Assembly (NCBI RefSeq): GCF_000331575.1 | Contig: NZ_ANOK01000005.1 | Coordinates: forward strand, 124,001 to 188,000 | DNA length: 64,000 bases | Origin: Calidifontibacillus oryziterrae | GTDB taxonomy: Bacteria; Bacillota; Bacilli; Bacillales; Bacillaceae_J | Direction: 5' to 3' | In this document: piece by piece, positions 1 through 9,339 of the stretch | Layout: each line of letters begins with the position of its first letter | Numbering within the stretch: position 1 is the stretch's first letter | The notes under the pieces: generated by a model | The model's database searches: none | What the model was told of the DNA's origin: nothing | What the model saw: the letters and a program-made list of their open reading frames with translations, nothing else | Program-made: the position numbers and the translations under genes

Positions 1-1
1 G

Positions 2-91
2 TATTTAACAGTTGCATTAATCTACCTCGTATTAACACTCTCACTAACATATCTACTTAACTATATAGAAAAGAGGGTGGCAACGGAATGA
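2..91 (+). CDS. amino-acid ABC transporter permease, C-terminal end (partial)
   Basis: An open frame enters from the left edge and reads ...[15 protein letters not shown] before a TGA at 89-91. The hydrophobic stretch followed by a short basic tail is typical of the C-terminus of polar amino-acid ABC permeases. Its stop overlaps the ATG of the following ATPase gene (ATGA), so the two are translationally coupled in one operon. Only about 29 residues are visible, so the family is assigned mainly from the neighbouring ATPase. Confidence 0.7.
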   Translation, partial: YLTVALIYLVLTLSLTYLLNYIEKRVATE

Positions 92-810
92 TTAAAGTAA
101 AAAATTTAAAAAAATCCTTCGGCTCACTAGAAGTTTTAAAAGATATATCAGTTGAAATAAAACCGCAGGAAGTTGTCGTAGTGATAGGTCCTTCTGGATC
201 TGGTAAATCAACCTTTCTTCGTTGTTTAAACCTTTTAGAATCGATTACAGATGGACATGTATTAATTGAAGGCATTGACTTAGTTGATAAAAAAACTGAT
301 ATTAATAAAATTCGTGAAGAAGTTGGCATGGTATTTCAACAATTTAACCTATTTCCGCATAAAACAGTTTTGGAAAATATCATGTTAGCTCCTATAAAGG
401 TTAAAAAAGTCTCTCCTGAAGCAGCAAAACAAAAGGCATTAGCCCTTCTTGAGAAGGTTGGTCTTCGGGAAAAAGCAGATGTATATCCTGATTCTTTGTC
501 CGGCGGACAAAAACAACGAGTTGCCATTGCTCGGGCGCTCGCAATGGAACCAAAAATCATGTTATTTGACGAGCCTACATCCGCTCTTGACCCCGAAATG
601 GTCGGTGAAGTCCTTGAGGTTATGAAACAGCTTGCCAAGGACGGTATGACAATGGTTGTTGTGACTCACGAAATGGGGTTTGCTCGTGAGGTTGGAGACC
701 GCGTACTGTTTATGGATGGCGGTTTTATTGTTGAAGAAAATGTTCCGGTTGAACTTTTCAACAATCCACAACATAATCGAACAAAAGCATTTTTAAGTAA
801 GGTGTTATAG
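88..810 (+). CDS. polar amino-acid ABC transporter ATP-binding protein (GlnQ-like)
   Basis: A 240-residue ATPase that would power amino-acid import with the permease just upstream. It shows Walker [10 protein letters not shown] (about residue 32), the Q-loop in [10 protein letters not shown], signature [15 protein letters not shown], Walker [14 protein letters not shown] and the switch histidine in [10 protein letters not shown]. The FNLFPH and [10 protein letters not shown] wording is characteristic of the GlnQ/ArtP polar amino-acid family. The ATG overlaps the stop of the permease. The substrate cannot be read from the ATPase. A close paralogue lies at 51707-52453. Confidence 0.93.
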   Translation: MIKVKNLKKSFGSLEVLKDISVEIKPQEVVVVIGPSGSGKSTFLRCLNLLESITDGHVLIEGIDLVDKKTDINKIREEVGMVFQQFNLFPHKTVLENIMLAPIKVKKVSPEAAKQKALALLEKVGLREKADVYPDSLSGGQKQRVAIARALAMEPKIMLFDEPTSALDPEMVGEVLEVMKQLAKDGMTMVVVTHEMGFAREVGDRVLFMDGGFIVEENVPVELFNNPQHNRTKAFLSKVL

Positions 811-920
811 TAGTTTTTATAGATTCTCCTCATTCGACTGGGTGATTTAGTAGTTCTAGATGGTGCATAATTTTATTTACTATACAAACCATATTTTTTT
901 GCAGGAGGAGGAAACAATGA

Positions 921-2279
921 ATGGAAACATCTTTTACTTTTATGGATTTGATCAATAAGGTAAGTGGTTGGATTTGGGGGCCGCCACTGCTGGTATTAAT
1001 TGTAGGAACAGGTATTTTCCTGACAATTAGATTAGGATTTTTGCAGATTACAACTCTTCCATACGCGCTAAAGCTCGCTTTTAGCAAGCACCAGGATAAA
1101 AAATCCGAGGGTGATATCTCGCATTATCAAGCACTAATGACTGCATTAGCTGCTACTGTTGGTACAGGTAACATAGTTGGGGTTGCAACAGCAGTAGTGT
1201 TGGGGGGACCTGGTGCTGTATTTTGGATGTGGCTTTCCGCCCTTTTTGGAATGGCAACAAAATATGCCGAAGCCATTCTCGCTGTCAAATACCGAGTAGA
1301 AGACGAGAACGGCGAAATGTCAGGCGGTCCAATGTATTATTTAGAACGTGGCTTAGGGCAGAAATGGCTCGGAGTCCTATTCGCCTTGTTCGGTGCAATC
1401 GCAGCATTCGGGATTGGCAATATGGTGCAATCAAATTCCATTTCCGATGTAGTGGAAGCTACTTTTCATATTCCCACGTGGATTACTGGCGCAGTTCTAA
1501 CAATTTTTACTGCTCTTGTTATTCTTGGCGGAATTAAAAGTATTGGTAGAGTAACAGCTTTCTTCGTTCCAATCATGGCCATTTTTTATTTAGTCGCTGG
1601 CCTAATTGTCATGATTATGAATATTAGTGAAGTCCCTGCTGCTATCGGTCTTATTTTCTCTGATGCATTTACCGGTAGTGCGGTAGCAGGCGGTGCAATT
1701 GGTGCTGTAATTCGCTGGGGTGTTGCTCGCGGTGTTTTCTCAAACGAGGCTGGTTTAGGTTCTGCGCCAATCGCTGCCGCTGCAGCCAAGACTGACTATC
1801 CCGCTCGCCAAGCTTTAGTATCCATGACTCAAGTATTAATCGATACAATTGTAATTTGCTCGATTACTGGAATCACGCTAGTTATGGGTGGTATTTATAA
1901 AGACGGACTAGTAGGGGCTGAGTTAACATCAGCAACATTCGAACAATTTATCGGGTCACCGGGGCCACTTATCGTAGCAATTGGTTTAGTGTTCTTCGCA
2001 TTTTCAACAATCCTTGGCTGGTCTTATTACGGTGAAAAGTGCTTCTCTTATCTTTTTGGTAAAGCAACAGTAAAATATTATCGTCTTGCCTTCGTAGCAG
2101 CTGTATTCATTGGCGCTGTTTCTACACTAGATGCAGTATGGGGAATTGCTGATATTATGAACGGACTAATGGCCTTCCCTAACTTAATAGGTTTACTCGG
2201 ATTATCAGGAGTGGTCGTTCACGAAACTCGTAAATTTAGAAAAGTAATGCAAGAAGAAAAAATGAGGCAAAATAGCTAA
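921..2279 (+). CDS. AGCS-family sodium:alanine/glycine symporter
   Basis: A 452-residue multi-spanning membrane protein of the alanine or glycine:cation symporter family, predicted to import alanine or glycine with sodium. Family features include the early TALAATVGTGNIVGVATAV stretch, the GGPMYYLERGL loop and the NEAGLGSAPIAAAAA segment. The chosen ATG at 921 follows a strong GGAGGAGG site. An ATG at 917 is in another frame and closes after 13 codons. It follows the amino-acid ABC genes by 110 bp, and a good terminator follows it. Alanine versus glycine preference is not resolvable here. Confidence 0.93.
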   Translation: METSFTFMDLINKVSGWIWGPPLLVLIVGTGIFLTIRLGFLQITTLPYALKLAFSKHQDKKSEGDISHYQALMTALAATVGTGNIVGVATAVVLGGPGAVFWMWLSALFGMATKYAEAILAVKYRVEDENGEMSGGPMYYLERGLGQKWLGVLFALFGAIAAFGIGNMVQSNSISDVVEATFHIPTWITGAVLTIFTALVILGGIKSIGRVTAFFVPIMAIFYLVAGLIVMIMNISEVPAAIGLIFSDAFTGSAVAGGAIGAVIRWGVARGVFSNEAGLGSAPIAAAAAKTDYPARQALVSMTQVLIDTIVICSITGITLVMGGIYKDGLVGAELTSATFEQFIGSPGPLIVAIGLVFFAFSTILGWSYYGEKCFSYLFGKATVKYYRLAFVAAVFIGAVSTLDAVWGIADIMNGLMAFPNLIGLLGLSGVVVHETRKFRKVMQEEKMRQNS

Positions 2280-2301
2280 TCAATATAGAAAATGATTATC
2301 G

Positions 2302-2333
2302 GTCCAAATCATATAAGTGATTTGGACTTTTTT
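2302..2333 (+). terminator. rho-independent terminator after the AGCS symporter
   Basis: A 10-bp perfect inverted repeat (GTCCAAATCA / TGATTTGGAC) with a 6-nt loop is followed by a run of T. It sits 22 bp after the symporter stop codon. Confidence 0.85.
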
Positions 2334-2412
2334 CTTGATTGTAAGAGTCGTAAAAAAAGTTCTATAATAGGATAGTATAATAGAATTCTTTTTTATTAAG
2401 GGGATTTTCACA

Positions 2413-3492
2413 TTGACGACTGTTACGAAAGAAAGAATTACATATTTAGATATTTTTAGAGCAATCGCTATTTTAGCAGTGATTGTTATTCATACGATCG
2501 CCCAGCCTGTTACATTATTACCAACTGATTCAGCGATATACCCCGCTTATATTAGCATTTATGCATTAGTGCAATTCGCAGTACCATCGTTCATTTTTCT
2601 TAGCGGTTTCGTGTTATTTTATAGCTATGAAAGCAGATGGAACTTAGCCACTTGCAAAGCATTTTTTAAAAAGCGTATTTTATTTATTGTTATACCTTAT
2701 GTACTATGGTCACTTTTTTACTTTTTAGTATTACAGCTAGGCTATAATCAAAACCCTTTTACACATATTCCTAACTTTCTGCGTGACTTATTAGTAGGGA
2801 AAAACTATACACATTTATATTTTATTTTCATTATCATTCAATTCTACATATTATTTCCTGGTTTTATGTACATTCTTAAACGTTTTACATTTATACGTAA
2901 ATATTTAATATGGATTGTCATTTCAATTCAATTAATCTATTATCTATTAAATTTATCAGTTTTTAAGATTCAAGCAACTGGCAGCTTCTTTATGACCTAT
3001 CTTTTATTTTTCTTATTAGGAGCATACATTGGATTACATTATAAGGATGTCATTGAAAAGATTAGAACACATTCGAAGGTGTACTTATTCCTAAATACGG
3101 TTGTTGCCATCCTTGTTGTGATTAAATATTACCTTCGCTATACAATTCCAGGTTATGGTCAAGCTTGGATGCCTTATGCAAATTTTGTTTTATATTACTC
3201 GTTTGTTCCTTTAACTTGTATAAGTATACTAATTATATCTAGATGGTTACATGATCATTTTCAGGCAACAAGACTAGTACGAACACTTACATCATGGGGA
3301 CAAGGATCGTTCTTAATTTACTTCGCCCATCCATTTATATTGCTCGTATGGCGGCACTTTTTTCTATCTAATGATCCGATTGGCTATCATATAACTATAA
3401 TTGTAGGTGGAATTTTATCGTTACTACTATCATGGATTGGTTATATAATTATCAAAAGATTTAGCTGGTCGTGGATTTTCATGGGAAAATAA
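2413..3492 (+). CDS. acyltransferase 3 family integral membrane protein
   Basis: A 359-residue polytopic protein of the acyltransferase-3 family, whose members transfer acyl groups (often acetyl) to extracellular polysaccharides or other surface molecules. The N-terminal ITYLDIFRAIAILAVIVIHT contains the conserved R and H of the family, and about ten hydrophobic segments follow. The start is a TTG preceded by AAGGGG at about 9 bp; no in-frame ATG lies near enough to preserve the conserved first helix. A TATAAT-like -10 box lies about 50 bp upstream. It is a single gene between two terminators, so its substrate is unknown. Confidence 0.82.
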   Translation: MTTVTKERITYLDIFRAIAILAVIVIHTIAQPVTLLPTDSAIYPAYISIYALVQFAVPSFIFLSGFVLFYSYESRWNLATCKAFFKKRILFIVIPYVLWSLFYFLVLQLGYNQNPFTHIPNFLRDLLVGKNYTHLYFIFIIIQFYILFPGFMYILKRFTFIRKYLIWIVISIQLIYYLLNLSVFKIQATGSFFMTYLLFFLLGAYIGLHYKDVIEKIRTHSKVYLFLNTVVAILVVIKYYLRYTIPGYGQAWMPYANFVLYYSFVPLTCISILIISRWLHDHFQATRLVRTLTSWGQGSFLIYFAHPFILLVWRHFFLSNDPIGYHITIIVGGILSLLLSWIGYIIIKRFSWSWIFMGK

Positions 3493-3515
3493 AGAAAATG
3501 AAACGAAATTAAATA

Positions 3516-3556
3516 AAAAGCTTATGCAGAGATTTTACATCCCGCATAAGCTTTCT
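3516..3556. terminator. bidirectional terminator
   Basis: An inverted repeat AAAGCTTATGC / GCATAAGCTTT is flanked by A-rich and T-rich tracts on the two sides. It lies between the convergent acyltransferase and double-ATPase genes and can end both transcripts. Confidence 0.8.
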
Positions 3557-3601
3557 TCATCTATTTTGTTTGATTTCCTCATAAATTTAACAATACATGA
3601 A

Positions 3602-4702
3602 TCAATTTTGAGTTTCGTGAATTTTGCTTATCTTCTCTTCTATATTTGAACGAATCTTATCTACGACAGTAAAATCCATTGCGGCAATGTAAATAGCTTC
3701 TAACTTATCATGAAGCTCTTTTGCCTGTGCTAGATGAGATATACCCTCCTTCATCTTCTCTGAGTATCTAGACTTAATTTCATTGATAGAATCTGCGTAT
3801 TTTTCATCAGTTCCATTATTTATAACTATTTCGTACATATCAATAATTACATCATGATCTCTTTCCGGAAAATGCTCATGTGGTGCTGTACTATCAAAGA
3901 TTGCAATTCCAACCTCTCTTACAATTACCATATCTATACTGTTCGGATCAAAACCACAATGATAAATTTCAACATCAAAACCACGTACTTCAGCTTCTTT
4001 CGCAATTTTCTTTAACATCGTCGATTTGCCACTGCCAGCTCTACCCTTTATAAAAAAACGATTCGCCACATTTGCCGTTAAGTTTTGGATAAAGTCAACC
4101 GCCCCTTTTGGTGTTGCTCCACCTAAAAAACGATGTTTTACATTTGGCTGTTTATTTAAGTTTATTTGGCCAAAAAATAACTGAATCAACTCCTCTGTCA
4201 GTTTATTAGCTGCAGTAAAGTCCATATTTTTTATATAAATTTTTTCCCATTCATCATGTATTTTTAAAGCTTCGGCAAAATTCTTGTATGCAGATTGAAA
4301 AGCATTTGAAATCTCGTTCGAGATCCTAACAATTTCAGATTTATTAGCTAATAACCTATTTGAATCCCATGCCTCGCCAAGGTTTACATATTCCTCAATT
4401 GCTCCCGGAGCTTTTGGTTCGATAACATGTGGCGCAGTCCCATCGACAATTCCTACCTTTAACTGCCTAATAATAACCCCATCAATCGAGTTATTATCAG
4501 AGGAACAATGTAAATATTCAATATCAAAGTTTTTTTCAAGCCAATTCGCACCAACTTTTTTCATCAATGAAGATTTACCAGTTCCAGGACCACCTTTAAG
4601 TATGAATAATCGTTCTAAGTCTTTGAGATTTGAATCATATAAACTAACAAAGCCTTTCGCCGTATTACCACTGGCATAATAGTTAATTACCGTTCCAGTC
4701 AT
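3602..4702 (-). CDS. tandem P-loop ATPase (PRK06851-type hypothetical protein)
   Basis: The protein contains two copies of the same ATPase module. The first has Walker A GGPGTGKSS at about residues 37-45; the second has GRAGSGKST at about residue 220. Each is followed by a matching downstream pattern (IEYLHCSSDNNSIDGVIIR versus VEIYHCGFDPNSIDMVIVR) and by an AMDFT motif near the end of the module, so the gene arose by internal duplication. The start chosen here (MTGTVINYY) has AAAGGGGCGG upstream; an in-frame ATG 13 codons earlier lacks a site. Such proteins occur in Bacilli and Clostridia without an assigned function. It is monocistronic here. Confidence 0.75.
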   Translation of the reverse strand: MTGTVINYYASGNTAKGFVSLYDSNLKDLERLFILKGGPGTGKSSLMKKVGANWLEKNFDIEYLHCSSDNNSIDGVIIRQLKVGIVDGTAPHVIEPKAPGAIEEYVNLGEAWDSNRLLANKSEIVRISNEISNAFQSAYKNFAEALKIHDEWEKIYIKNMDFTAANKLTEELIQLFFGQINLNKQPNVKHRFLGGATPKGAVDFIQNLTANVANRFFIKGRAGSGKSTMLKKIAKEAEVRGFDVEIYHCGFDPNSIDMVIVREVGIAIFDSTAPHEHFPERDHDVIIDMYEIVINNGTDEKYADSINEIKSRYSEKMKEGISHLAQAKELHDKLEAIYIAAMDFTVVDKIRSNIEEKISKIHETQN

Positions 4703-4851
4703 GTAATTCCGCCCCTTTCCACATGTAGATTTATGCAACATACTTGAACCAATAGCCTCTGTTTATGGAAAACATGTCTTTTGTTAACCTACCTATCTAT
4801 AAAATATGTTAAGATATTGAAAGCCATTTGGTTTGCTATTGCAGCTGGATT

Positions 4852-4953
4852 TTATATGGTTTTATGATTTTCTACAACATTTTGATTTTCTACAACGTTT
4901 TGATTTTCCATTACAGTAGATTTTTCTATAACCATTTGATTATCTATTGTCAT
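4852..4953 (-). CDS. possible 33-residue small protein with a VENQN repeat
   Basis: A short frame inside the 450-bp gap between the double ATPase and the ABC-F gene. It begins with ATG, has AAGGA 6 bp upstream, and encodes a polar peptide containing repeats of the form VENQNV. Its 3' half is an 18-bp tandem repeat. The frame stays open for several codons upstream of the ATG, so this may be the tail of a decayed larger gene. No homologue is recognised. It could equally be a repeat that happens to be open. Confidence 0.25.
   Translation of the reverse strand: MTIDNQMVIEKSTVMENQNVVENQNVVENHKTI
4865..4911. repeat. 18-bp tandem repeat (GATTTTCTACAACRTTTT)
   Basis: Two full copies and one partial copy of an 18-bp unit in the gap before the ABC-F gene. 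The rest of the gap holds a TATAAT-like box near 5052 and a small inverted repeat (GCTAA / TTAGC) at about 5083-5111 in the ABC-F leader. Confidence 0.7.
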
Positions 4954-5156
4954 ATGAATTCCTTCTTCTGTTTCCTTTAATACAATATGCAGGCACAACT
5001 ATATAGGTGAATGCCCAATTAAAAAAGTATTCTTCCATCCTATTCATATCTCGGCTATAATCTTTATATGTGTGTTAAAAATAGGCTAAGTTTCTAATTG
5101 CAATTTAGCTTAATTATAGATACGTTAGCTATTATGATTAATAAAGGAGTCTTATT

Positions 5157-6713
5157 ATGAGCATTTTACATGTAAAAAACTTAAGTCACGGCTTTGGTGA
5201 TCGTGCCATTTTCAATAATGTCTCCTTCAGGCTTCTCAAAGGAGAACATATTGGATTAATCGGAGCAAATGGTGAGGGTAAATCCACCTTTATGAATATC
5301 ATTACAAGAAAGCTTGAACCAGATGCCGGTCAAGTGGAGTGGTCAAAAAACGTACGAGTTGGTTATTTAGATCAACATACAGTGTTAGAGAAAGGACTAA
5401 CAATTCGTGATGTATTAAAAACAGCGTTTCAATATTTGTTTGATCTTGAAGCGGAAATGAATCAAATTTATGAGCGTATGGCAGATGCAACACCTGAAGA
5501 ATTAGAAAAGTTATTGGAAGAGGTTGGTACCATTCAGGACCTACTAACGAACAATGATTTCTATATTATTGATGCAAAAGTTGAAGAAGTTGCCCGTGGT
5601 TTAGGATTAAACGATATTGGGCTTGATCGAGATGTTCAAGATTTAAGTGGGGGACAACGTACGAAAATACTACTTGCAAAGTTATTGCTGGAGAAACCTG
5701 ACATCCTCCTACTTGATGAACCAACCAACTATTTAGATGAACAGCATATTGAATGGTTAAAACGTTACTTACAAGAATATGAAAATGCGTTTATTTTAAT
5801 TTCACACGATATTCCATTTTTAAATAGTGTAATTAACTTAATTTATCATATGGAAAATCAAGAATTGAATCGCTATGTCGGTGATTACGATAATTTCTTA
5901 TCAGTATACGAAGTGAAAAAGCAACAATTGGAAGCAGCATTCAAAAAACAACAACAAGAAATTGCTGAGCTGAAAGACTTTGTCGCACGAAACAAAGCTC
6001 GAGTTTCAACGAGGAACATGGCCATGTCCCGTCAAAAAAAGCTAGATAAAATGGAAGTTATCGAATTAGCTAAAGAAAAACCAAAACCAGAATTCAATTT
6101 CAAGGAATCGAGAGCATCTGGCAAGTTAATTTTTGAAACGAAAGATCTAGTTATCGGTTATGATGAACCCCTTTCTCGCCCATTAAATTTACGGATGGAA
6201 CGCGGCCAAAAAATTGCCCTTGTTGGTGCAAACGGAATTGGAAAAACGACGCTCCTAAGAAGTATTATTGGAGAAATCACGCCGATCTCTGGAACTGTCG
6301 AACGTGGAGATTACCTTTATACAGGTTATTTTGAACAGGAAATGAAGACAACGAATAACAATACTTGTATCGAGGAAATTTGGAATGAGTTCCCTCATCT
6401 AAGTCAATATGAAGTACGTGCAGCACTCGCAAAATGTGGACTTACGACAAAGCATATTGAAAGCAAAGTTGAAGTTTTAAGCGGTGGTGAAAAAGCAAAG
6501 GTTCGCCTTTGCAAACTCATTAATAATGAAACAAATCTGCTTGTCCTTGATGAGCCGACAAATCACCTTGATGTTGACGCGAAGGAAGAACTTAAGCGTG
6601 CCTTGAGAGCATACAAAGGTAGTATTTTACTAATAAGTCATGAGCCTGAATTTTATAACGACGTTGTCACGGATGTTTGGAATTGCGAATCTTGGACAAC
6701 AAAGGTGTTTTAA
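5157..6713 (+). CDS. ABC-F family ATPase (ribosome-associated, no membrane domain)
   Basis: A 518-residue protein with two nucleotide-binding domains and no membrane segments, the layout of ABC-F factors that act on the ribosome. Domain 1 has Walker A GANGEGKST, signature LSGGQRTK and Walker B ILLLDEPTNYLD; domain 2 has GANGIGKTT, LSGGEKAK and LLVLDEPTNHLD. Between them is a charged, glutamine-rich linker (about residues 240-310) that would be the P-site-interacting region. It begins with ATG after AAAGGAG. It could be a housekeeping translation factor or an antibiotic-protection protein; linker length alone does not decide. A small hairpin in the leader could allow attenuation, as is common for ABC-F genes. 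Confidence 0.88.
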   Translation: MSILHVKNLSHGFGDRAIFNNVSFRLLKGEHIGLIGANGEGKSTFMNIITRKLEPDAGQVEWSKNVRVGYLDQHTVLEKGLTIRDVLKTAFQYLFDLEAEMNQIYERMADATPEELEKLLEEVGTIQDLLTNNDFYIIDAKVEEVARGLGLNDIGLDRDVQDLSGGQRTKILLAKLLLEKPDILLLDEPTNYLDEQHIEWLKRYLQEYENAFILISHDIPFLNSVINLIYHMENQELNRYVGDYDNFLSVYEVKKQQLEAAFKKQQQEIAELKDFVARNKARVSTRNMAMSRQKKLDKMEVIELAKEKPKPEFNFKESRASGKLIFETKDLVIGYDEPLSRPLNLRMERGQKIALVGANGIGKTTLLRSIIGEITPISGTVERGDYLYTGYFEQEMKTTNNNTCIEEIWNEFPHLSQYEVRAALAKCGLTTKHIESKVEVLSGGEKAKVRLCKLINNETNLLVLDEPTNHLDVDAKEELKRALRAYKGSILLISHEPEFYNDVVTDVWNCESWTTKVF

Positions 6714-6764
6714 ATGGCTCTGCTTAGGCGAAATAGCCCAAAATTATTGAATAAAACAACCTTT

Positions 6765-6945
6765 CGGACTCCAGATCCGCTATTTGCGAAAATCCTGTAC
6801 TATAAGCTACTATTGCGGACAATAGATCCGTTATTTTATAGAAATCACTAGAAAATGGCTTCTATACAATCAATTAACGGATCCCATGTCCGCAAAAGTT
6901 CAAATTTCAATAATTATTTCAAATTAACGGAACTGATGTCCACTA
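6765..6945. repeat. cluster of four intergenic palindromes (CGGAC/GATCCG type)
   Basis: Four imperfect palindromes, at 6765-6784, 6815-6835, 6873-6893 and 6923-6945, share a layout of TAACGGA, a 4-6 nt centre, then a TCCG-type right arm followed by an AT-rich end. They fill most of the 411-bp gap between the ABC-F gene and fhs. The same family recurs at 51109-51290. Confidence 0.75.
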
Positions 6946-7085
6946 TCTATATGTTTCAGCATCAAAAGTTTATACTTGCATAGTATACATCTCAGTTTCC
7001 TTTTCTAAATGAGACAGAATAACCTTAAATAGCAACTTCGAGAAAGATTATGCACTTTCTAAAAACAGTATAGACTAATCGTAAC

Positions 7086-7116
7086 AAAAGGACCTCATCA
7101 TTCATGATGAGGTCCA
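7086..7116 (-). terminator. terminator of fhs
   Basis: A near-perfect inverted repeat GGACCTCATCAT / ATGATGAGGTCC followed on the minus strand by TTTTGTTA, just past the fhs stop codon. Confidence 0.85.
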
Positions 7117-7124
7117 CGTATATA

Positions 7125-8816
7125 CTAGAACAACCCTATAGCTTTGCCATCAGCATCAACATCCATATTTAATGCCGCTGGCTTTTTCGGTAATCCAGGC
7201 ATTGTCATTACATCCCCTGTCAATGCAACAAGGAAACCAGCACCAATCGATGGACGTAATTCCCGAACTGTGATCGTAAAGCCTTCAGGTCTACCAAGCT
7301 TTGTGGGATCGTCCGATAATGAGTATTGCGTTTTCGCCATACAGATCGGAAGCTTATCCCAGCCAAAGCTTGTAAATTCTGCAATTTGTTTTTTTGCTTT
7401 CGTTGAAAATTCTACTCCGCTTGCACCATATACCTTTTTTGCAATCGTTTCAATTTTAGCTTCAATAGGTTCAGTTGTATCATATAACGGCTTAAAATTG
7501 TTTTCTTTCTCATCTAATACCTTCAGCAATTTAATTGCTAAATCTATTCCACCTTCGCCACCTTTTGCCCATACATCAGAAAGTGCAACATCATAGCCGC
7601 GTTCATCGCACCAGTCGTGAATTAGCTTTATTTCAGCATCTGTGTCGGTAACGAAACGATTAATTGCGACAACAAAAGGCAAGCCAAAGCTTTGAACTGT
7701 TTCAATGTGCTTCTGCAGGTTTTCCATTCCGTTACGGAGTGCTTCCACATTCTCTACTGAGAGGTTTTCTTTTGCCACACCACCATGCATTTTCAATGCC
7801 CGAATTGTGGCAACAATAACGACAGCCTGTGGCTTCAATTCACCAATACGAGATTTAATATTTAAAAACTTCTCAGCTCCAAGATCCGCACCAAATCCAG
7901 CTTCTGTTACAACATAATCACCAAGTTTGCTCGCCAGCTTTGTTGCAATAATGCTATTACAACCATGAGCAATATTTGCAAACGGTCCACCGTGTAAAAT
8001 TGCTGGAGTATTCTCTAATGTTTGTACTAAATTAGGCTTAAGCGCTTCTTTAAGCAACAGAGTTAAGGCACCTTGTACTCCTAAATCCTTAACAGTCACA
8101 GGTTCATTATTATAATTATAAGCAACAACAATACGTGACAATCGTTCCTTTAGATCATTTAAATCACTTGCTAAACAAAGAATTGCCATTATCTCAGATG
8201 CAACTGTAATATTGAAGCCGTCTTCACGCGGCACGCCTTGGACCGGACCACCAAGACCAACGACAACCTGTCTAAGTGCGCGGTCGTTCAAGTCTACTAC
8301 ACGCTTCCAAACAATTTTTCTCGTGTCAATTTGACATTCATTACCTTGATGTATGTGGTTATCAATAAAAGCTGATAGAGCATTATTCGCAGTTGTAATC
8401 GCATGGAAATCACCTGTAAAATGAAGATTGATATCCTCCATTGGCATAACCTGTGAATAGCCACCGCCACTTGCTCCACCTTTTATCCCCATCGTTGGTC
8501 CAAGTGAAGGCTCACGAAGAGCCACAATTGTCTTATTCCCAATTTTATTTAAAGCCTGACCAAGTCCAACTGTCACTGTTGATTTCCCTTCACCAGCAGG
8601 TGTTGGATTGATTGACGTAACTAAAATCACCTTTCCATCAGGTTTTTTTTGAAGTCGTTTCATTACGTCTAATGAAATTTTTGCCTTGTACCTTCCATAT
8701 GGCTCCCATTCATCATCACTTAAATTTAGCGTATTAGCAATTTCGCTAATTGGCTTCATGACTGCTTCTTGTGCAATCTCAATGTCTGACTTTACCTTTT
8801 TAGCCTCTACACTCAT
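7125..8816 (-). CDS. fhs: formate-tetrahydrofolate ligase
   Basis: A cytoplasmic ATP-dependent enzyme that makes 10-formyltetrahydrofolate from formate and tetrahydrofolate, feeding one-carbon units to purine and formyl-methionine synthesis. The sequence is full length (about 563 residues) and has the P-loop-like region [18 protein letters not shown], the [20 protein letters not shown] stretch, [10 protein letters not shown] and the late [19 protein letters not shown] region. The chosen start (MSVEAKK) has GGTGGG at 6 bp; an in-frame ATG 5 codons earlier has no site. It stands alone between a divergent zinc-ribbon gene and its own terminator. No ZTP riboswitch is visible in its leader. Confidence 0.96.
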   Translation of the reverse strand: MSVEAKKVKSDIEIAQEAVMKPISEIANTLNLSDDEWEPYGRYKAKISLDVMKRLQKKPDGKVILVTSINPTPAGEGKSTVTVGLGQALNKIGNKTIVALREPSLGPTMGIKGGASGGGYSQVMPMEDINLHFTGDFHAITTANNALSAFIDNHIHQGNECQIDTRKIVWKRVVDLNDRALRQVVVGLGGPVQGVPREDGFNITVASEIMAILCLASDLNDLKERLSRIVVAYNYNNEPVTVKDLGVQGALTLLLKEALKPNLVQTLENTPAILHGGPFANIAHGCNSIIATKLASKLGDYVVTEAGFGADLGAEKFLNIKSRIGELKPQAVVIVATIRALKMHGGVAKENLSVENVEALRNGMENLQKHIETVQSFGLPFVVAINRFVTDTDAEIKLIHDWCDERGYDVALSDVWAKGGEGGIDLAIKLLKVLDEKENNFKPLYDTTEPIEAKIETIAKKVYGASGVEFSTKAKKQIAEFTSFGWDKLPICMAKTQYSLSDDPTKLGRPEGFTITVRELRPSIGAGFLVALTGDVMTMPGLPKKPAALNMDVDADGKAIGLF

Positions 8817-8993
8817 TTCTTTCCCACCCATTATTTATGTTTTATTTTTTGTTTGTAAGTTATCCTTACCTATTGTATACGAAAAATCCCAGAAACTCAC
8901 CCTCGTTTTAAAAGATTGTTTAAATTTTGAAACTAATTTAAATTTTCGTCGTCTAATATATATGGTGGGAAATTACAAGGGAGGCAAATTTTA

Positions 8994-9200
8994 ATGAGCG
9001 CTAAAGGCTGTATTAAATGTGGCAGTACTGACGCAGGACGAAAAGAAGTAGCAATGACAGGCACTGGTTTAGCAAAAATGTTTGACATACAAAATAATAC
9101 ATTTGTTGTTGTTTTTTGTAAAAATTGTGGATACTCTGAATTTTACAATCGCGACCCATCTACCGCTGGAAACGTCCTTGATTTATTTTTTGGCGGTTAA
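8994..9200 (+). CDS. small zinc-ribbon protein
   Basis: A 68-residue protein with two CxxC pairs (CIKC near residue 6 and CKNC near residue 43), forming a predicted four-cysteine zinc ribbon. The segment between them (TGTGLAKMFDIQ) matches a family of small Bacillus zinc-ribbon proteins annotated as nucleic-acid-binding. GGGAGG lies 9 bp before the ATG. It is transcribed divergently from fhs and ends at a clear terminator. No specific role is known to me. Confidence 0.85.
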   Translation: MSAKGCIKCGSTDAGRKEVAMTGTGLAKMFDIQNNTFVVVFCKNCGYSEFYNRDPSTAGNVLDLFFGG

Positions 9201-9224
9201 ACTAAACACCCTATATACATAGAT

Positions 9225-9274
9225 AGGAGCTATCTAATAAGTCATCTTTAACTTAAGGATAGCTCCTTTTTTTA
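9225..9274 (+). terminator. terminator after the zinc-ribbon gene
   Basis: Inverted repeat AGGAGCTATC / GATAGCTCCT with a longer loop, followed by seven T residues. Confidence 0.85.
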
Positions 9275-9339
9275 ATAGTTTCAATTTGCGTCGCTCTAGT
9301 ACAGATTTTTTACAGGGCAATATTTAAATTAGTAAAAAC

